A DNA stretch of 64,000 nucleotides, taken from Irpex lacteus. Lineage: Eukaryota; Basidiomycota; Agaricomycetes; Polyporales; Irpicaceae. The position numbers and the translations under genes were made by a program. Within the stretch, counting starts at the first letter, position 1. Each line of letters starts with the position of its first letter. The notes below the pieces were generated by a model, which ran no database searches, was not told the DNA's origin, and worked only from the letters and a program-made list of their open reading frames with translations. Below are positions 1-12,959 of the stretch, piece after piece. The DNA is taken from contig MQVO02000009.1 of NCBI GenBank assembly GCA_001986395.2, forward strand, positions 682,001-746,000. The letters run 5' to 3'.

Positions 1-240
1 GGTGGGACACCAGACAGCCGTTGGATGGTGCAGAAAAGAGGTTCTGCTGCGCTTCCGTTGGTATCTGCTGTTGACGTATTATTCAGCGAGGTCATACACC
101 TGTACTAGCAGTAGTAGGCTTGCGCTGGCGAAGTGAGTGCCTTTCCAGACAAGGACTCGTAGACTCTGTTAACGGTCATGCGGTCTACGAACGACGCCAA
201 GGAAGCGTACTACGACGCGACCCTCCTCGTCGCTCGGCAA

Positions 241-518
241 CCACGACCTCAAGAAGCACGAGCAAGTGGAGATTCCGACACGGGGCAATGTTCGCTCTCA
301 CCGATCGCGCTCTCGCATTCTCATAGCTTTGGTACTTGGCTATGAGCTTCTCAAGTTCGGAGTGAAGGTGTAGTAGTACACTACGGAGCAGGAGATCTCG
401 AGTGGCGACGATGCTTGCGTTTTGAACGGCAAGACAAGTGAACGCACGATCAAGCTCGTCAACCACCTATATTTGATGGTCTAGCTGAAGAGAAGATCTC
501 ACCTATCTACAATACAAT
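241..518 (+). pseudogene. Truncated duplicate of the M28 peptidase gene
   Basis: This fragment matches two separate parts of the intact M28 peptidase gene at 5521-8528. Positions 241-372 correspond to the N-terminal exon (IPTRGNVRS, then LVLGYELLKFGVKV). Positions 392-471 correspond to the exon reading GKTSERTIKLVNH. It continues through a remnant of the next intron (about 469-483) into the start of the following exon (to about 518). Everything between exon 1 and exon 4 of the parent is deleted. Two adjacent TAG codons lie at 371-376, and the reading frame is lost upstream of 239. Because intron sequence is retained, this is a DNA-level duplication and not a retrocopy. No function is expected. 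Confidence 0.85.
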
Positions 519-1810
519 TTGAGGCGAAGCTACTCAATGTTGCAGTTACAACTCCTTAGCGGTCGACTCGCACTGGCACTAGGGGAGCCGAACCGATCTG
601 CAGGTCCAAATCGATCTACCTCTAGCGCTGAATACACAGAGCGACACGGTGCTGGTCAGCATCGAAGTGAGGTTTTCTGATGCCTTGAAGAACGCGTCGA
701 TATTATAATGAGAGATATGTACAGTTTACTCGGTGATCTACATATTCGATGTGTATACTAATTACATTCGGTAGGCCATTATTGAAGAAATGGTAGTCTC
801 ACTGCTGAGTACTACTGAGTCCTGACTTCATACTCTCCACCGGCACTGAGGCACGGACTCTCATGGGTATCAGAGACACGCCGCAACTCTTTCAGGCTGA
901 CTACGGAGACCATCTGTCTGTACATCTCGAAGAACAAACCTTCTGTTCTCATGGTATATGAACTTCGGAGCGAGCGATCCCAGGGTAGATTAAGCCTCAC
1001 TGTTTCCGTACTACTACGGCCAGGTGAAGGGTTTTGATAAGAATGACCGGCATCTTCTGCAACTCATGACAGTAGCCTAAGTTACTTCACACTGAACTGG
1101 TACTAAAGACACAGCTTCGGAAGTCTAAGGTGTGTTCACGATCTCGTCATATTAGATTTGATGCATACCTGATACTCTACAAGCTATCTATCTCGTGCTG
1201 ATGCCGCCCTAGGGCTGCAAATACATAGGCATACTACATTTTTGACGACTGTAAAAACAAAGCAGTCTGCTACTGTTCCGAATAAAGGCAGCTACTCTGC
1301 TGGTCGGGCGGTCTGCTACTATTGGATTCGTCAATGTCTGGCCGTGACGTAGGACCTCAAAGTTGTGAGTGCTACACGCTGCGAATCATTTTTAACTTCA
1401 AGTTTTTGATATGGTCACGTATGATTACCTCCAGGCATTGAAACACTATTTTTATGACATCCTCATCAAGGGTCTGAGTGTTCCCCACCACTCGAAGCGT
1501 CGAATTAGTGGACATGCTTCGTTATGAACTACAGGCCGTTTGCCCTGTGTTTTCGGGCCCAATCAATGCCATCAAGGATTCCGTGAGTGATTTATACCCA
1601 CGAGTATAAGTATTGTGCGGACGGCTGCATAACCAACGCATACCCCCAGGTACATACTATATTCCTCCAACTCTGACGGCTAGCACTACTAATAATTTAA
1701 TCAGCACACGACGGTACCTATCACTGTATACCATCCTCTCAAACCACTGCTTCCGTGCTAACTGCTCATCGCTGCACGTAGTGTTCACAAGGCACCACGC
1801 CGGTTCAACT
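519..1810. other. Intergenic, no gene recognised
   Basis: Only short open frames without recognisable domains occur here. The 3' part is the presumed promoter and 5' leader of the TPR-CHAT gene starting at 1811. An upstream in-frame extension exists (an open frame from 1613), but it has no family-like sequence and was not used. Confidence 0.5.
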
Positions 1811-4800
1811 ATGTCAGATGCTCAGGGGGAGGCATCGTCTGGATTACCATCATCAGTGAGTTTAGTTGCCCTTTTGTTATTCTATTCTTTCACATTGACA
1901 ACTTTCTACACCATGGAAGCCGTCAAAAGCTGCCTTCGCTTCCGAACCCGACGACCTTCGGCATATCTCTCTAGCCCGACTAGCCTACCATGCCGGTAAA
2001 CTGTACGAGGAACAAGGTAGCTTAAACGATCTGAACCGCTACGTTGACTTCTATCGCCAGGCGGTAGAAGCTACTCCGGATGGCAATGATCTGTTGGCAG
2101 ATTTGCTCGACGCCTTCGGAGAGGCCCTGTTCAAGAGGTTCAAACGTTCGGGAAACTGTGCAGACCTAGACGAACTCATTTATATCTGCCAGCGCGCCGA
2201 TGGCACTACACCAAACGACTCACCGGAGAAACCCCTGCGGTTATGTCACCTCGCTGTCGCTCTGAAGAATCGCTTCACTACACAAGGCACCCTGGGGGAT
2301 TTGCATCAGGCTAGCTCTCTCGAGGAAAGTGCTTTAAGACTTGTCTCAGACGACCATGCCGATAAACCTAGGATGCTGAGCAACCTTGGTTCTTCGCTGC
2401 TTATGTTGTTCCAGTATACACAGCGTCGGGAAGATTTGACGAAGGCAATCACAGCTCATAGCCAGGCTGTCAATCTCATATCACAACATGACTCGGACAG
2501 CTGTCTCCTGTTCCTCAATCTCAGCAGTTCGCTTCGACAGCGCTTCCAAATCGAAGGGAACATCGCAGATCTCGAGGAGGCTATCAAATTACAGACTCGC
2601 GCAGTGTCCCTCATTCCTGACAACCACCCAGGCAAGCCCAGCTGCCTCAGTACTCTCGGGAGCGAACTCCGGATTCGGTTCGAGTGGTTTGGAGATCGGA
2701 AAGATATAACAGGTGCTGTGGAAGCATTTGATGGTGCACTCAAACTGACTCCAAATGATCACCCGAAGAGACCGTTGTACCTCAATGGTCTCGCCGATGC
2801 ACTCTGTAAGCGCAATTCAGACCCTAGTGACCTGAGTCGTGCAATCACTTGCCAAACTTGCGCAGTTCGCCTTACCGTGGACAGCGACCCTTCCCTGCCT
2901 ATCTGGTTGAACAATCTTGCCGCCCAACTGCGGACGAGCTTTGAACACTCAGGCAATTCCGAGCAACTAGATGAGGCGATTACTCACCAGTCCAGAGCCA
3001 TTGATCTCACGCCAAACGGACACTCTTCCAGACCTTCTCGTTTGTTTAATCTAGGTGACTTGCTTCGGAAACGGTTCCAGAAGATGGGCGATGTTGCCAC
3101 TCTGGAGAAAGCAATCAATTGCAGCACACAGTCGGTGCAGCTCCTTCCAGATAATCACCCCGACAGGGCATCCAATCTGCGACTCCTTGCTCTACTGTAC
3201 CAAACTCGTATGACGTCAGCTCACGCTCAGCCTCGGGATATAATGCATGCATTGGATGCACTATCAGAGGCCATGCAACACACGTCTTCACCACCTGACG
3301 AGCGAAGACGGGCATCGGGTCATTATACCGATCTTCTCTCCACCAGCTCCCATCTTATGGACTATGTACCAAGGGTTACGCTACTTGAAGCGTATCAGCT
3401 TCAGCTCAATCTCATTCTCCAATGCATCTGGCTGGGCAATGACATCCGTGATCGGTACAAACATGAAGACTTACCGTTCTACGGCCATGTTGTCAGCGAG
3501 GCTGCTGCTGTTGCGATATCTGCAAATAGATTTTTCGAGGCACTCGAATGGATAGAAAGCGGCCGAACACTTATCTGGTCACAAGTGCTTCAGCTTCGAA
3601 CTCCTTTCGACGACCTGCACCAAGCTCATCCTGCGCTTGCTTTCGAGCTGCACCGCGTTGCTCAGGCACTGCGGAACGCGGGCACTTCCTTCCCAGCCTC
3701 AGAGTCACGGCTGCGGGCCACCACTGACACTCGCTCTTCATGTCCCGCAACACTTGGGTTATCCGTCGACTTGCAATTGAACGCACAGGGAAAGAGTGCC
3801 CACAGCTATGCTACGGAGTATAAGAGGCTGCTTTCACGCATTCGAGCGCTCAACGGCTTTGAGAGCTTTTTGCGGCCAAAGACCATGTCTCAGCTTTCTG
3901 CGGCATGTGCATCAGGTCCTGTGGTTGCTCTTAATGTGCATAAGTCGCGATGCGACGCACTCGTTCTTTATGGATGCGACGGCCGGTTTGATGTTGGACA
4001 TATATCTCTTCCTCAGTTGTCGTATGAATGTGTCCAACGGCTCCAGAGTCGACTCAAGGACATTCTAAAGGCCAAGGGTCTCTTCCCTCGTTTTCGAGGA
4101 GACTTGGACTCGGATAGAGGCGGGAGGATTGGGCCAGTGTCTCACTATGTATCTGACTTTCAAGAAGTCCTTGCAGACCTGTGGAAGCTCATAGTCAAGC
4201 CTGTGATTGATGTTATCCTGCGGCTTCCTCCAGTGAGTTGCTTCTTTTCTCCTTTCTATTGATATCCTCTCCTGAATGCAAGATTTCAGCTCACAGCACA
4301 CTCTACCACAAGTACTCTCCTCCATATTACCTGGTGCCCTACAGGCCCTCTCAACTTTCTTCCCCTTCACGCTGCCGGCATCTACTCGAACGCAGGGTGT
4401 TCCGAAGTCCAGAGACAAACTTTGATGGACATTGCCGTATCATCGTACACACCGTCCCTCGAAGCATTGCTGAAACCACGCTCTCAGGCTGCGCAGGCTG
4501 AACCAACCAGGGTTGCGTATCCGAAGACTCTCGTCGTATCACAGCCCGCCACTCCAGGTTTGTCGCCCATCAGCAATACACGAAACGAGGTAGCAATCAT
4601 CAAATCGCTAATAGGAGACTCAACAACGATCCTTGATGACGCTGATGGTACTGTGGCTGCTGTGCTTCAAGGCATAGAGGCGCACAACTGGGTCCACCTC
4701 GCATGTCATGGAATACAGAGGTCTGATGATCCGACACAAAGCTCTTTTGCCCTTTACGACGGAACCCTGACCCTCGAACAGCTCATACCCAAATGTGCTG

Positions 4801-5123
4801 AAAAAGCCGATCTTCAACTTGCTGTGCTTTCGGCTTGCTATACTGCCAAGGGCGACGAAAAATTGCCGGAGGAAGCAGTGCACCTTGCCGCGGGTATGCT
4901 CAATGTAGGCTACAAGAGTGTAATCGGTACGATGTGGTCGATTTACGACGCTAGCGCACCCTTCGTCATGTCGAGGTTCTATGAAGTCATGATGGAGCAG
5001 GTGAAGGAGGGTAGAGAGCTGCAACCAGCGTACGCACTGCACAAGGCGACGAAGGCGTTACGGGATGAGTACGGAGTGAGTGACTTTGTTCGATGGGTTC
5101 CTTTCGTTCATTTCGGTTTGTAA
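1811..5123 (+). CDS. TPR-CHAT (caspase-like) domain protein
   Basis: Predicted exons are 1811-1855, 1920-4232 and 4290-5123, giving 1063 aa; both introns are phase 0. Residues from about 30 to 500 form degenerate tetratricopeptide-like repeats of the type N(L)xxxLxxRFxxxGxxxDLEEAI. The C-terminal third is a CHAT domain: WCPTGPLNFLPLHAAGIY, then VHLACHG with the presumed catalytic His at about residue 926, then LSACYTAKGD with the presumed catalytic Cys at about residue 969, ending in FVRWVPFVHFG. CHAT proteins are clan CD (caspase-like) cysteine peptidases, and in bacteria TPR-CHAT enzymes act in immunity. Fungal members are abundant in mushrooms but mostly uncharacterised. Both dyad residues are present, so activity is plausible. 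It is convergent with the M28 peptidase. The family call is secure; substrate and role are unknown. Confidence 0.93.
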
Positions 5124-5520
5124 ATTTCCATCATCGCTCGGCGAGACAACAACGATTTCATGCGCTCATTATATCTGTATTCATGGGTCTATTGAGTACA
5201 CCTCCGTGTATATTTGACATGACCTCTCCAGTTCCTCTTCTTCCTGTTCCGAGTTTCTTGGTGGAAGTGTATTCAGATTAAGTACCACCGGCTTACAGGT
5301 ATGGCCGGATGCTCACCTCAGTTCGATACTACCCCCTTTGCAATCATTTGTGCGCGTAGTTATTTCCAGTGCTTACCACTCAAGTCAGCTGGTCATGCGT
5401 GGTAAGAGTCTTGGAAACGGAGACTACTCAAGAGTGACGAGGATTCTGGGACCAGTACCTGATATATATTTTTTCTACTGAAACAGTCGATGAGATACGC
5501 GTATTCATGATTAGCCATAC
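5124..5520. other. Convergent intergenic spacer
   Basis: This is the 3' spacer between the convergent TPR-CHAT and M28 peptidase genes. It has no open frame with family features and should contain both 3' UTRs and polyadenylation signals. Confidence 0.5.
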
Positions 5521-8500
5521 TCAAGGTGTTATGGTCGTAGCTAATTTCTCGAGCACATATGTGACACGCTTCACTTCCTTCTGCGCCAAGGTCGTGTTCT
5601 TATCAAAGACCAGCGCATCGTAGATGGAAGGGAGCTTATTGGCTCCGTATCCTATAGAAGGTACAACGGGTCATCAGATATGGTGTCACAACAAGACCAG
5701 TCGCAGAACACCGGACATACCGAGCCATTTCCCGGGAGCGACGCCCAGATGTCTGTACCACTGTCGATCTTTGATGCCGTCCTCATGCAAGAAGCCCTTC
5801 TCGAACGCCACAAGCTTAGCGTTAGCAGCGCGCACACGCTTTGCAGCTTTGATGAACTCCTTGATGGGGTCTGGGATACCGAGGACATGGTGGAGTAACC
5901 TTCTGAGCCAGAGCAGAATACGAGTGTGAGGAAGTGAGCCGGGCTTGGGAAGCTTGGACAGCTTGTGTTTGAAGTCCTCCTCGGCTGTGGCCTTCTCGTC
6001 ATCAAGTTTGACGCTGGCGGCTTGAACGTTAGCAATGGAATGCTGAAGGGGGCGGAAATCGACGAAAGACTGCAGCGAGTGGGACAACGCGACATCCTCG
6101 ATCCTATACAAAAATCAGATCACACCGTTCATCGAGTCAATTCAATGATGCCCACATACTCTTGCAGATAATCGCTCAACTCTAAGGCATAGGCCGTTGT
6201 GTTCAAAGGCAAGATGATAGTGTCTGTAAGCCTCAAGGCAGTCAGGCCCAGATGCTTCGCAACCGCAACATGCCTGTGGAATCCGGGATCGGCGTATAGC
6301 TCCTGCCACCTCTGACTGTCGTAGATCGAGTGGTAGTGATACGGCGCATCGTAGGGTGTGCCCCCAAAGCCCTGGTCTAAGCTAGCAATACCGAGCCTCT
6401 GCAAAAAGGCAGTATAATCGCTGCCTGAGCCAAGTGCTGGAATGCTGTCGGAGAGGCGCTCTGCTTGTTGTGCCTCAAAGTGTTTCATGACCGCCTCGTC
6501 GCCTTTGCCATCTTTGAAAGGCCCGAGATCTGTACGAGCATCCCAGAGGGTCCTTCCAGGGTCAGTCGGGTGGGGAATATCTAGGGCCACCTGCTTGATA
6601 AGATTTGAAAGAGAGGGTGACGCTCTTGCACCCCAGGATGAGCCAGAGGTCGAGACGTCTGTAGATCGAGATTACAGGTTTATCCGACAAGTTGATTGCA
6701 TTCACATACCGACGTTCAAGTAAGCGACCACGTTCTCTGAGATCCAGTCACTAAAGTCTTCCGCCCACTCCGTGGAGCCAATGAGACCGTACTAAAGCCC
6801 ACGTCAGTTAATATGCTGTCTCCCAACGAATAAAACGATGCACCTCTTCAGCATCCCAGCTGGCAATGATAACGTTCCTTAGCGGCTTCCATCCCTGCTT
6901 GGTGAGCGCACCGAAGGCCCTAACGATCTCATGGAGGGAGACAGTACCAGAGGTAGGATCGGCGGCGCCTTGTACCCATGCTGAAGACATGTCAGTCAGT
7001 ATGTCACGCGCAATCTAATGATGGAATGCAATTACCATCTCGGTGACAGCCCACAAGAACGCTCTCGTCCGTGATATGTCCGGGAATGACAGCCAAGGTG
7101 TTGTAGATAGGCGATATGTTCTCTTCACCTGGATCATCAAATATACAGGTGAGTGAGGTGTATGTCGTCTGTGCGCAGGCGAAGACATACCGTGGTTGAC
7201 GAGCTTGATCGTGCGTTCACTTGTCTTACCAGTTAATAAACGAGCATCGTCACAGTTCGAGATTTCCTTCAACAGCCGTTGAGCATTTCCCCAAGATAGA
7301 GGTAAACTCGGGATCTTCGGGATGTTCTCGCCTTCAGTGCGTGTGGCGTTTTGGTACGAAGGATATCCGGGGGTGGTAGGGTCGCCTAAACGTTGTTCAT
7401 TAAGCATTGCTTGTGGTGTAGTGTATAGGGCTTACCTGGGTAGGAAGAGACGAACTGTACGGAACCACGTTCGACAGCTGTCGGGTTGCGCGCAGGACCA
7501 AGGGGGTACGGCTCATATCCATTCTCGACAGTCACCACGCCGTCGTCTCTTGGGTCAGAGTAAATGATCACTCCAACAGCATCACGCTCCTGTGCCCCTT
7601 TTATCTGGACAATACCACGTTGATTATTAGAGACAAGAATGCGTAGAGTATCTCACGAACCTTTAGGCCACGGAGCACAGCACCGTACCGCACCAAGACG
7701 ATCTTCCCCGTGAAGTTAGCACCCTTCGCATCAAGTTCATCGTAGTCTTCTTTAGTACCATAGTTCGCGTAAATCAGTTGACCTTCGGCGGTACCGTTCT
7801 TACTGAATCCGTGGAAGGTAGGGATAATGTCCCTGTACTTGGCAGCATCAGGATCGAGCGGGTCTCCGTCCTCGACGAGGTCCGCATCCCAGACAGGCTT
7901 TCCATCATCACCCAAAATCTGGACTGCACGGTCGAGAGGCGTATTAAGAAGCGTATAGTAGATGTCGATCCAGGCCGCAGGCTCTTTCAGGTTGCCAATG
8001 TTGAGCGTCGCGTTCCTGGACGCTTCGGTACCCGCGGAGAAGACGGGCTCTTTTTCAGGAGCGGAGATGTTGAGTTCGTCTTGGAAGAGCTTCAAGATGA
8101 CCTTAGAGTCATCAAAGTCTTCCTCAGATGACGCTATGTGCGGATGGGTGGCATATGAGCGTGAGGCCGCAAGGGCACTATCTTCATTAGGTACTGACCT
8201 AGAGATAAAAATGAGTCTGCTGCCAATAACTAAGGAGAATCGCAACGTACAAGAAGAGGTCCTCTGCCTTCTTTCCAAAAACAACCTCCTCATTGTACGC
8301 TTGATACGCCCAAGAGTGTGAAACATCGTGCTTCGTGGTGTACACCTTCACTCCGAACTTGAGAAGCTCATAGCCAAGTACTAAACCGATGAGGATACGA
8401 GAGCGCGACCGTCGAGAGCGAACGTTGCCTCGCGTGGGGATCTGCACTTGCTCGAGTTTCTCGAGGTCGTGTTCGCCTAGGATGGTCGCATCGTGCGCCC

Positions 8501-8528
8501 CCTTGGAGTTCGCAGGCTGCATGGTCAT
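5521..8528 (-). CDS. M28 metallopeptidase, glutamate carboxypeptidase II-like
   Basis: Ten exons: 8528-8251, 8198-7661, 7604-7436, 7385-7191, 7128-7036, 6980-6844, 6791-6710, 6658-6160, 6103-5721 and 5651-5521, giving 834 aa with consistent phases. A basic stretch and a hydrophobic segment at about residues 45-62 suggest a type II membrane anchor. A PA-like insert follows (TGKIVLVRYG, KGAQERDAVGVIIYSD). The peptidase core keeps the two-zinc motifs: GCHRDAW with His422 and Asp432, ASWDAEEYG with Glu469 and Glu470, and LNVD with Asp498. YHYHSIYD and the transferrin-receptor-like dimerisation region complete the family order. It probably trims peptides at the vacuolar or cell surface membrane. 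ATG 8528 is the first in-frame ATG. A broken duplicate lies at 241-518. Confidence 0.93.
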
Positions 8529-9919
8529 CACAGCCGTCAGAGCCAAACAGCCGTTGAGTGCCGTATCTTGTCTTGAGACTTGGTGGTTGCGTGAGAAGAA
8601 TAGTGGAACTCATCGAGTTGGAGCATATGTCGCACATGTCGCCACCCTCAGGACAGATGAGTCTAAGACTCTGAGCTGCGCTTTTGAACCTGCCGTCATC
8701 TGCTGCGGCTGACGCTCTCGAACGCAATACAACGACCTGTCAGTGCTACCGGAGATATCGTCGAAAATAAAGTGACGATATTAGTTTTCCAGTCGTCGAT
8801 ATTGAGGTTCTTGATTGTGTGTACCAATAGCAGGAGTTGGCGTCGGAAAGCTATGCAGCCAAGCTTACATAATCACGGTACTTCTGACTCTGACTTGATC
8901 ATCGTGACCTTTCTTCCCTTCCTCAATGTAAGTTACATCCTCTTCGTTGATCAATCGAGCTAGCGCTGATATTCTATCTTTCGCAGGACTCGATGCTGCG
9001 TGGTTGTGATGCTAAGCAGACTTAACCTAGCTTGATGATATCGATGAAACCACTACTACGAAACCGATATCGACGACGAGGCAACAGCATATCAACACCT
9101 CTATTAGTACGACGTAGTAAGGTCTAGTCTCCTTATATATGTATCTAATACTACTCCTGTGTTGCACTCAGGACTTCGCAAACCTCCTGCTTCAATCTAC
9201 AGTACGTTGAGATTGTGGTCGCGGCCATCTTAGTGATCCGACTTCCGGATGTATAAAACGTACAAGGCCCTCAGGCTGGTTGTAGGAACTTGCAACATGT
9301 AACTAGTATTGACACATACATGGTTATGAATCATCGTGCGTGGTTAGGCTTCAGCTTACTCTTGTGGCGATAAGAACTTCTGACGTCGATTTCATTTTCA
9401 GCAATATTTGAACGAGCACTATTAATGATATCAACGGTCATATACTTCACGGTTCTCACTCTCATCTCCTCTCATATCAAACACTTGACATCGTGCCGGC
9501 CGCATATTTAGGTTTACACCACGATAACCCTCTTTGCAGTGCGCATGATTCGGGTAGCCATAGATATTCGTTTCCGTTAGTTGACTCGTGGGCCGTGTTC
9601 TTGTTCTCAAGAGGTCGATATCATGTTTGTGGTAAGCAGCTTTCTTGTTCATACGAACTGATGTTCGGCAAACAGCGCGTCGCAAGACGATCTGCTGCGT
9701 CATAGTTACCAGGCTATGCTGTGTAAATCGTCCTGAGATGTCTTCATGAAAGACATCTCGTACTTTTGTGCACATACCGCGGTAACTGCCCTGAGGAGCT
9801 CCCCAATTGCTGTCGTAAGCCTCTAAGCATTGTCCATTCGAGAGAGCTTAACTAAGCATCACTGTCCTTTCACAGCTGAAATATAGGTCCGAACCAGCAT
9901 CTGATTCACCGTAACTATT
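8529..9919. other. Intergenic, no gene recognised
   Basis: This holds the divergent upstream regions of the M28 peptidase (minus) and the F-box gene at 9920 (plus). No protein family was recognised. A 10-bp-arm inverted repeat sits at 9735-9744/9750-9759. Confidence 0.5.
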
Positions 9920-11313
9920 ATGGCCAGCGCTGCAACTCGTATACCTCCCGAACTATTCGAAACTTTTCTGCGCGATGTCGGTTTCTCCGGCCTAGCTAAT
10001 GACAGCTCAAGCGAGAGGAAGGAAGCGAAGCGACAGCTTTCTACGTGCTCCCTCACCTGTTTCTATTGGGCTACTCAGTGTAGACCAAGGCTATTCGAAT
10101 CACTGACTCTACGGTCTGCTGACGACGTACGAGCTCTCCGCATGTTCACGCAATCTTCCAATGGCAGACTTCCATCTATGCTATCCCAAGTACACCGGAT
10201 GACCGCGGAGCTGAGGTTGACTCCGTCGTCTCCTCCTTGGATCCATAACCTCCACATTTTCATCCAGTCTCCATGCGCACGAGCCCATATCAAACGGCGA
10301 GAAATGTCGAAGGGACCCATGCAAATCTACTTTCACATCTACGGTCCTTTGCCCAACCCGTCTTGTAGCCAACTCACCCAAACGATGACACGCGGCTTCT
10401 TATCCGCTACTCTGCCACGAACGCTGCCAGCCCAATTCCGTCTCTGTTCATATCTTCATATCCACAATTTTCATTTCGCCAACGTTTCTGAATTCACTGG
10501 ACTTCTGGAAGGGATACGATTCGATTCGTACGGGCAGCATATCCCAGATATAACCTTCAAAAATGTTGGGGTGAAGAATCTGGTCGACGTCGACGGGTCA
10601 TTGTGCTTTTTTGTGCCAATACCCGCACATGTCAATCTCAAATTTGTCGACTGTACCGAATCCCCCGCATCGCTATTATGGGCCTCACTCAAGCATCTAT
10701 CCTCGGTCTTGACTAAGCCACCACAACTCCAAGCCTCGGAAATGAGACTTTCGAGAGAGGAGAACTTATGTATACTGGGGATTACAGAAGCTCTTCTCCG
10801 TAAGCCTTTGTCCTCAGACTACAGCTCCCAAACTGCCCATGTACTAGGTCGTCGCACAACGCCACTTTCCAATATAAACGGAAATACACGGTGTGTATCA
10901 TACACTCCCCGTGCCATACCATTCTAAGCGTTATTGCTCTCATTCATAGCTCGTCTATGACAATAGAGGTTCACGGCGACGAGGCAATACCCATCAGTCC
11001 CAGGTTTCACTTCCATGCAACTTCCATAGAGGATGGGGACGAATGGATCCAGCATCGGATAGAGAGCGTCGTCATCGACTTAGCTCCATACACGCATGAC
11101 ATCGAGCTACTCGAAATGTACATCCTCGCATACGATTGGGCCAAGATTGGAATTGCGTTGCGATATCTCTACCCGTCGACAGCCATCACGATAAATCACT
11201 TTAACTACGGAATGGGGACTTTATTCAGCCGGGGACAGCCTAGGCGGGAGATGTTGAACGCATTGTCCTCGAAGTTCGCTTTAACAGTCCAATACTATCG
11301 TCACGTTGTATAG
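9920..11313 (+). CDS. F-box-like protein, subfamily A
   Basis: Exons 9920-10890 and 10950-11313 encode 444 aa. Residues about 7-65 look like a basidiomycete F-box: IPPELFETFL, then CSLTCFYWATQCRPRLFE. The rest is unrecognised apart from similarity to the paralogues at 13656-15114 and 50382-51923. In those, the second exon starts with the same SMT(I/V) motif followed by a beta-strand-like VDIDVKFY or IPISPRFHF segment. F-box proteins usually bind Skp1 and bring substrates to SCF ubiquitin ligases; here that is inference from the domain only. The C-terminus is shorter than in its paralogues and lacks the YPW(E/G)EI block, so it may be truncated or diverged. Confidence 0.7.
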
Positions 11314-11369
11314 AAAATCCAGATCCATGGATTGACATGCGGTGACACGGTACCACGGGAATAAACACA

Positions 11370-12959
11370 TTATCCTGTGGTGGACGATTGAAGTAGCGAG
11401 GGTACTACATATGACCAATCGCGCCAACTCTGACCTATCACCAGTGTCAATACGATACTAGCGTAGCGTGAAAGGGACGAACCAGTCGGAGACAGTGTGA
11501 AAGGATCTATTCCGATCGAGTCGTATTCTCCATACGAGTCAGTGGGCACCTCAGAGAACGGATGGTACCTTGACCGTTGGCATGTGAGGATAAACGTCAA
11601 CTCTCCGAGTTGAGGATGCATCAATTGAGTGTGACCGTGCATCGAGCGTCGTAGGTGTTCGTAGTCATCGAAGAAGTCAAAGTGTACGATGCGTAGAGTA
11701 AGATGGTTCGCGAGAAGGCTCAACAAAGTCCCGAGATCGATATGGATGTCATCGTTCGTGAACACAGCACGAAATGCAACCAAACTTCGCATACCCGATG
11801 TCGGTGCGGCCGTGAGAGGATCGCCGAGGATGAATCGACAATCAGAGCGCACAACTCCACCATCCTTCGGAATCAAGGTGAGACCAATCTCTGTCAGGTT
11901 TTCTAATGGCTGAGAATCTAACAGAAGGTTTAGTGCTTGATGAGTATGCTAACGCAATCACTTACACCAGCGCAACCCGCATTGTCGAGCAGATATATCC
12001 TTCGCCGGATAGAGCTCGCATAACGATGCCATCAATGAGACAGCTTGTTTTAGTTCGTTGTCGGGCAGCATGTGCAGGACACACTGTGGCTGGGCCATTG
12101 CCATATACAGGCATAGGCGGAAGTTATCTGTACATGTCTCGGCAAATTTCACCACTTCTACGCGATTTCTCTGAGGGCGAGTCGTGGGCAGCCGTCGAGA
12201 ACGAGGCAGAGGATCTGTTTCTCTTACCCCATTATCCCATGTTAATCTGCTGAAGAAGACCGAGTGGCTAGCACATGTGAGATGTCTGATGTATTTGATG
12301 ACGTGAGAGAACGAGGGGAAGCGAAGGTCCTCAACATGGATGTGCATGTATGGCAGTAGGGAGGGCGGAGTGACTATAGATGGAGGGATGTTCCAGTGCG
12401 GTGAGCCGAGTTTGTTTGGAGGGAATCGTCCAGGCACAGGGCCACGAAGGCGAAGCTGATAGAAAAAGCTCCGGTCGGTAAGGGGATTAAGAAGGTGGAG
12501 GTGATAACAGAATGGATACGCTGCGTGGTAATCCTGGACTACCGTGATTCTCCATGCAAGTTTATGCACTGGTGCGAGAGACGGGCATCCTGTTAGCGCA
12601 TATCCAACGAGAACCTGCGCGTCCTCTAGGGAAGAGATCGCGAGCGTTACACGATGGAACACGTATAATCGACATCGCAGAGCCCAGTGGAGGCATACAA
12701 GAGAACATGCTTTGAGATCGCGCGTCACATCTTCCGCATCGTCTTTGGCTTTCCGTCGAAGTATTCTGTTAGCACCTGAACGCCTAGATTCCTCGGAGCG
12801 AGGGCAGTGTAAATCGACATAGAATAATATGAGATCGAACAGTTCAAGGGGAATCTGCACAGCTGGCTTGACTATGTGGTTCGGTATCTCCTCCGGAAGC
12901 GCACCAACGATAGCAGGCTTAGAAAACCATTCTTTGCATATGACGCTTTGTGGCTTCAT
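11370..12959 (-). CDS. F-box-like protein, subfamily B
   Basis: Exons 12959-11966, 11917-11483 and 11434-11370 encode 497 aa. An F-box-like segment lies at about residues 34-105 (IPLELFDLILFYV, later CSLVCLHWALRCRLYVF). The protein is clearly paralogous to the gene at 43216-44948: both carry IPPSIVTPPSLLP, (L/K)YIRHL(T/S)CA and a C-terminal IGIDP/HGIDP block followed by an intron. The second intron, 48 nt (11435-11482), has no stop and a length divisible by three, so intron retention would add 16 residues without a frameshift. The acceptor at 11918 was chosen because the next AG downstream creates an immediate TAA. Role unknown; an SCF adaptor role is inference. Confidence 0.7.

Noticed and set aside
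1811..8528. Gasdermin-CHAT pair like some bacterial and fungal cell-death loci
   Set aside because: The neighbour is an M28 metallopeptidase and no gasdermin-like gene was recognised nearby.
9735..9759. 10-bp-arm hairpin as a terminator or MITE
   Set aside because: Too short, with no flanking duplication or nearby gene end; likely chance.
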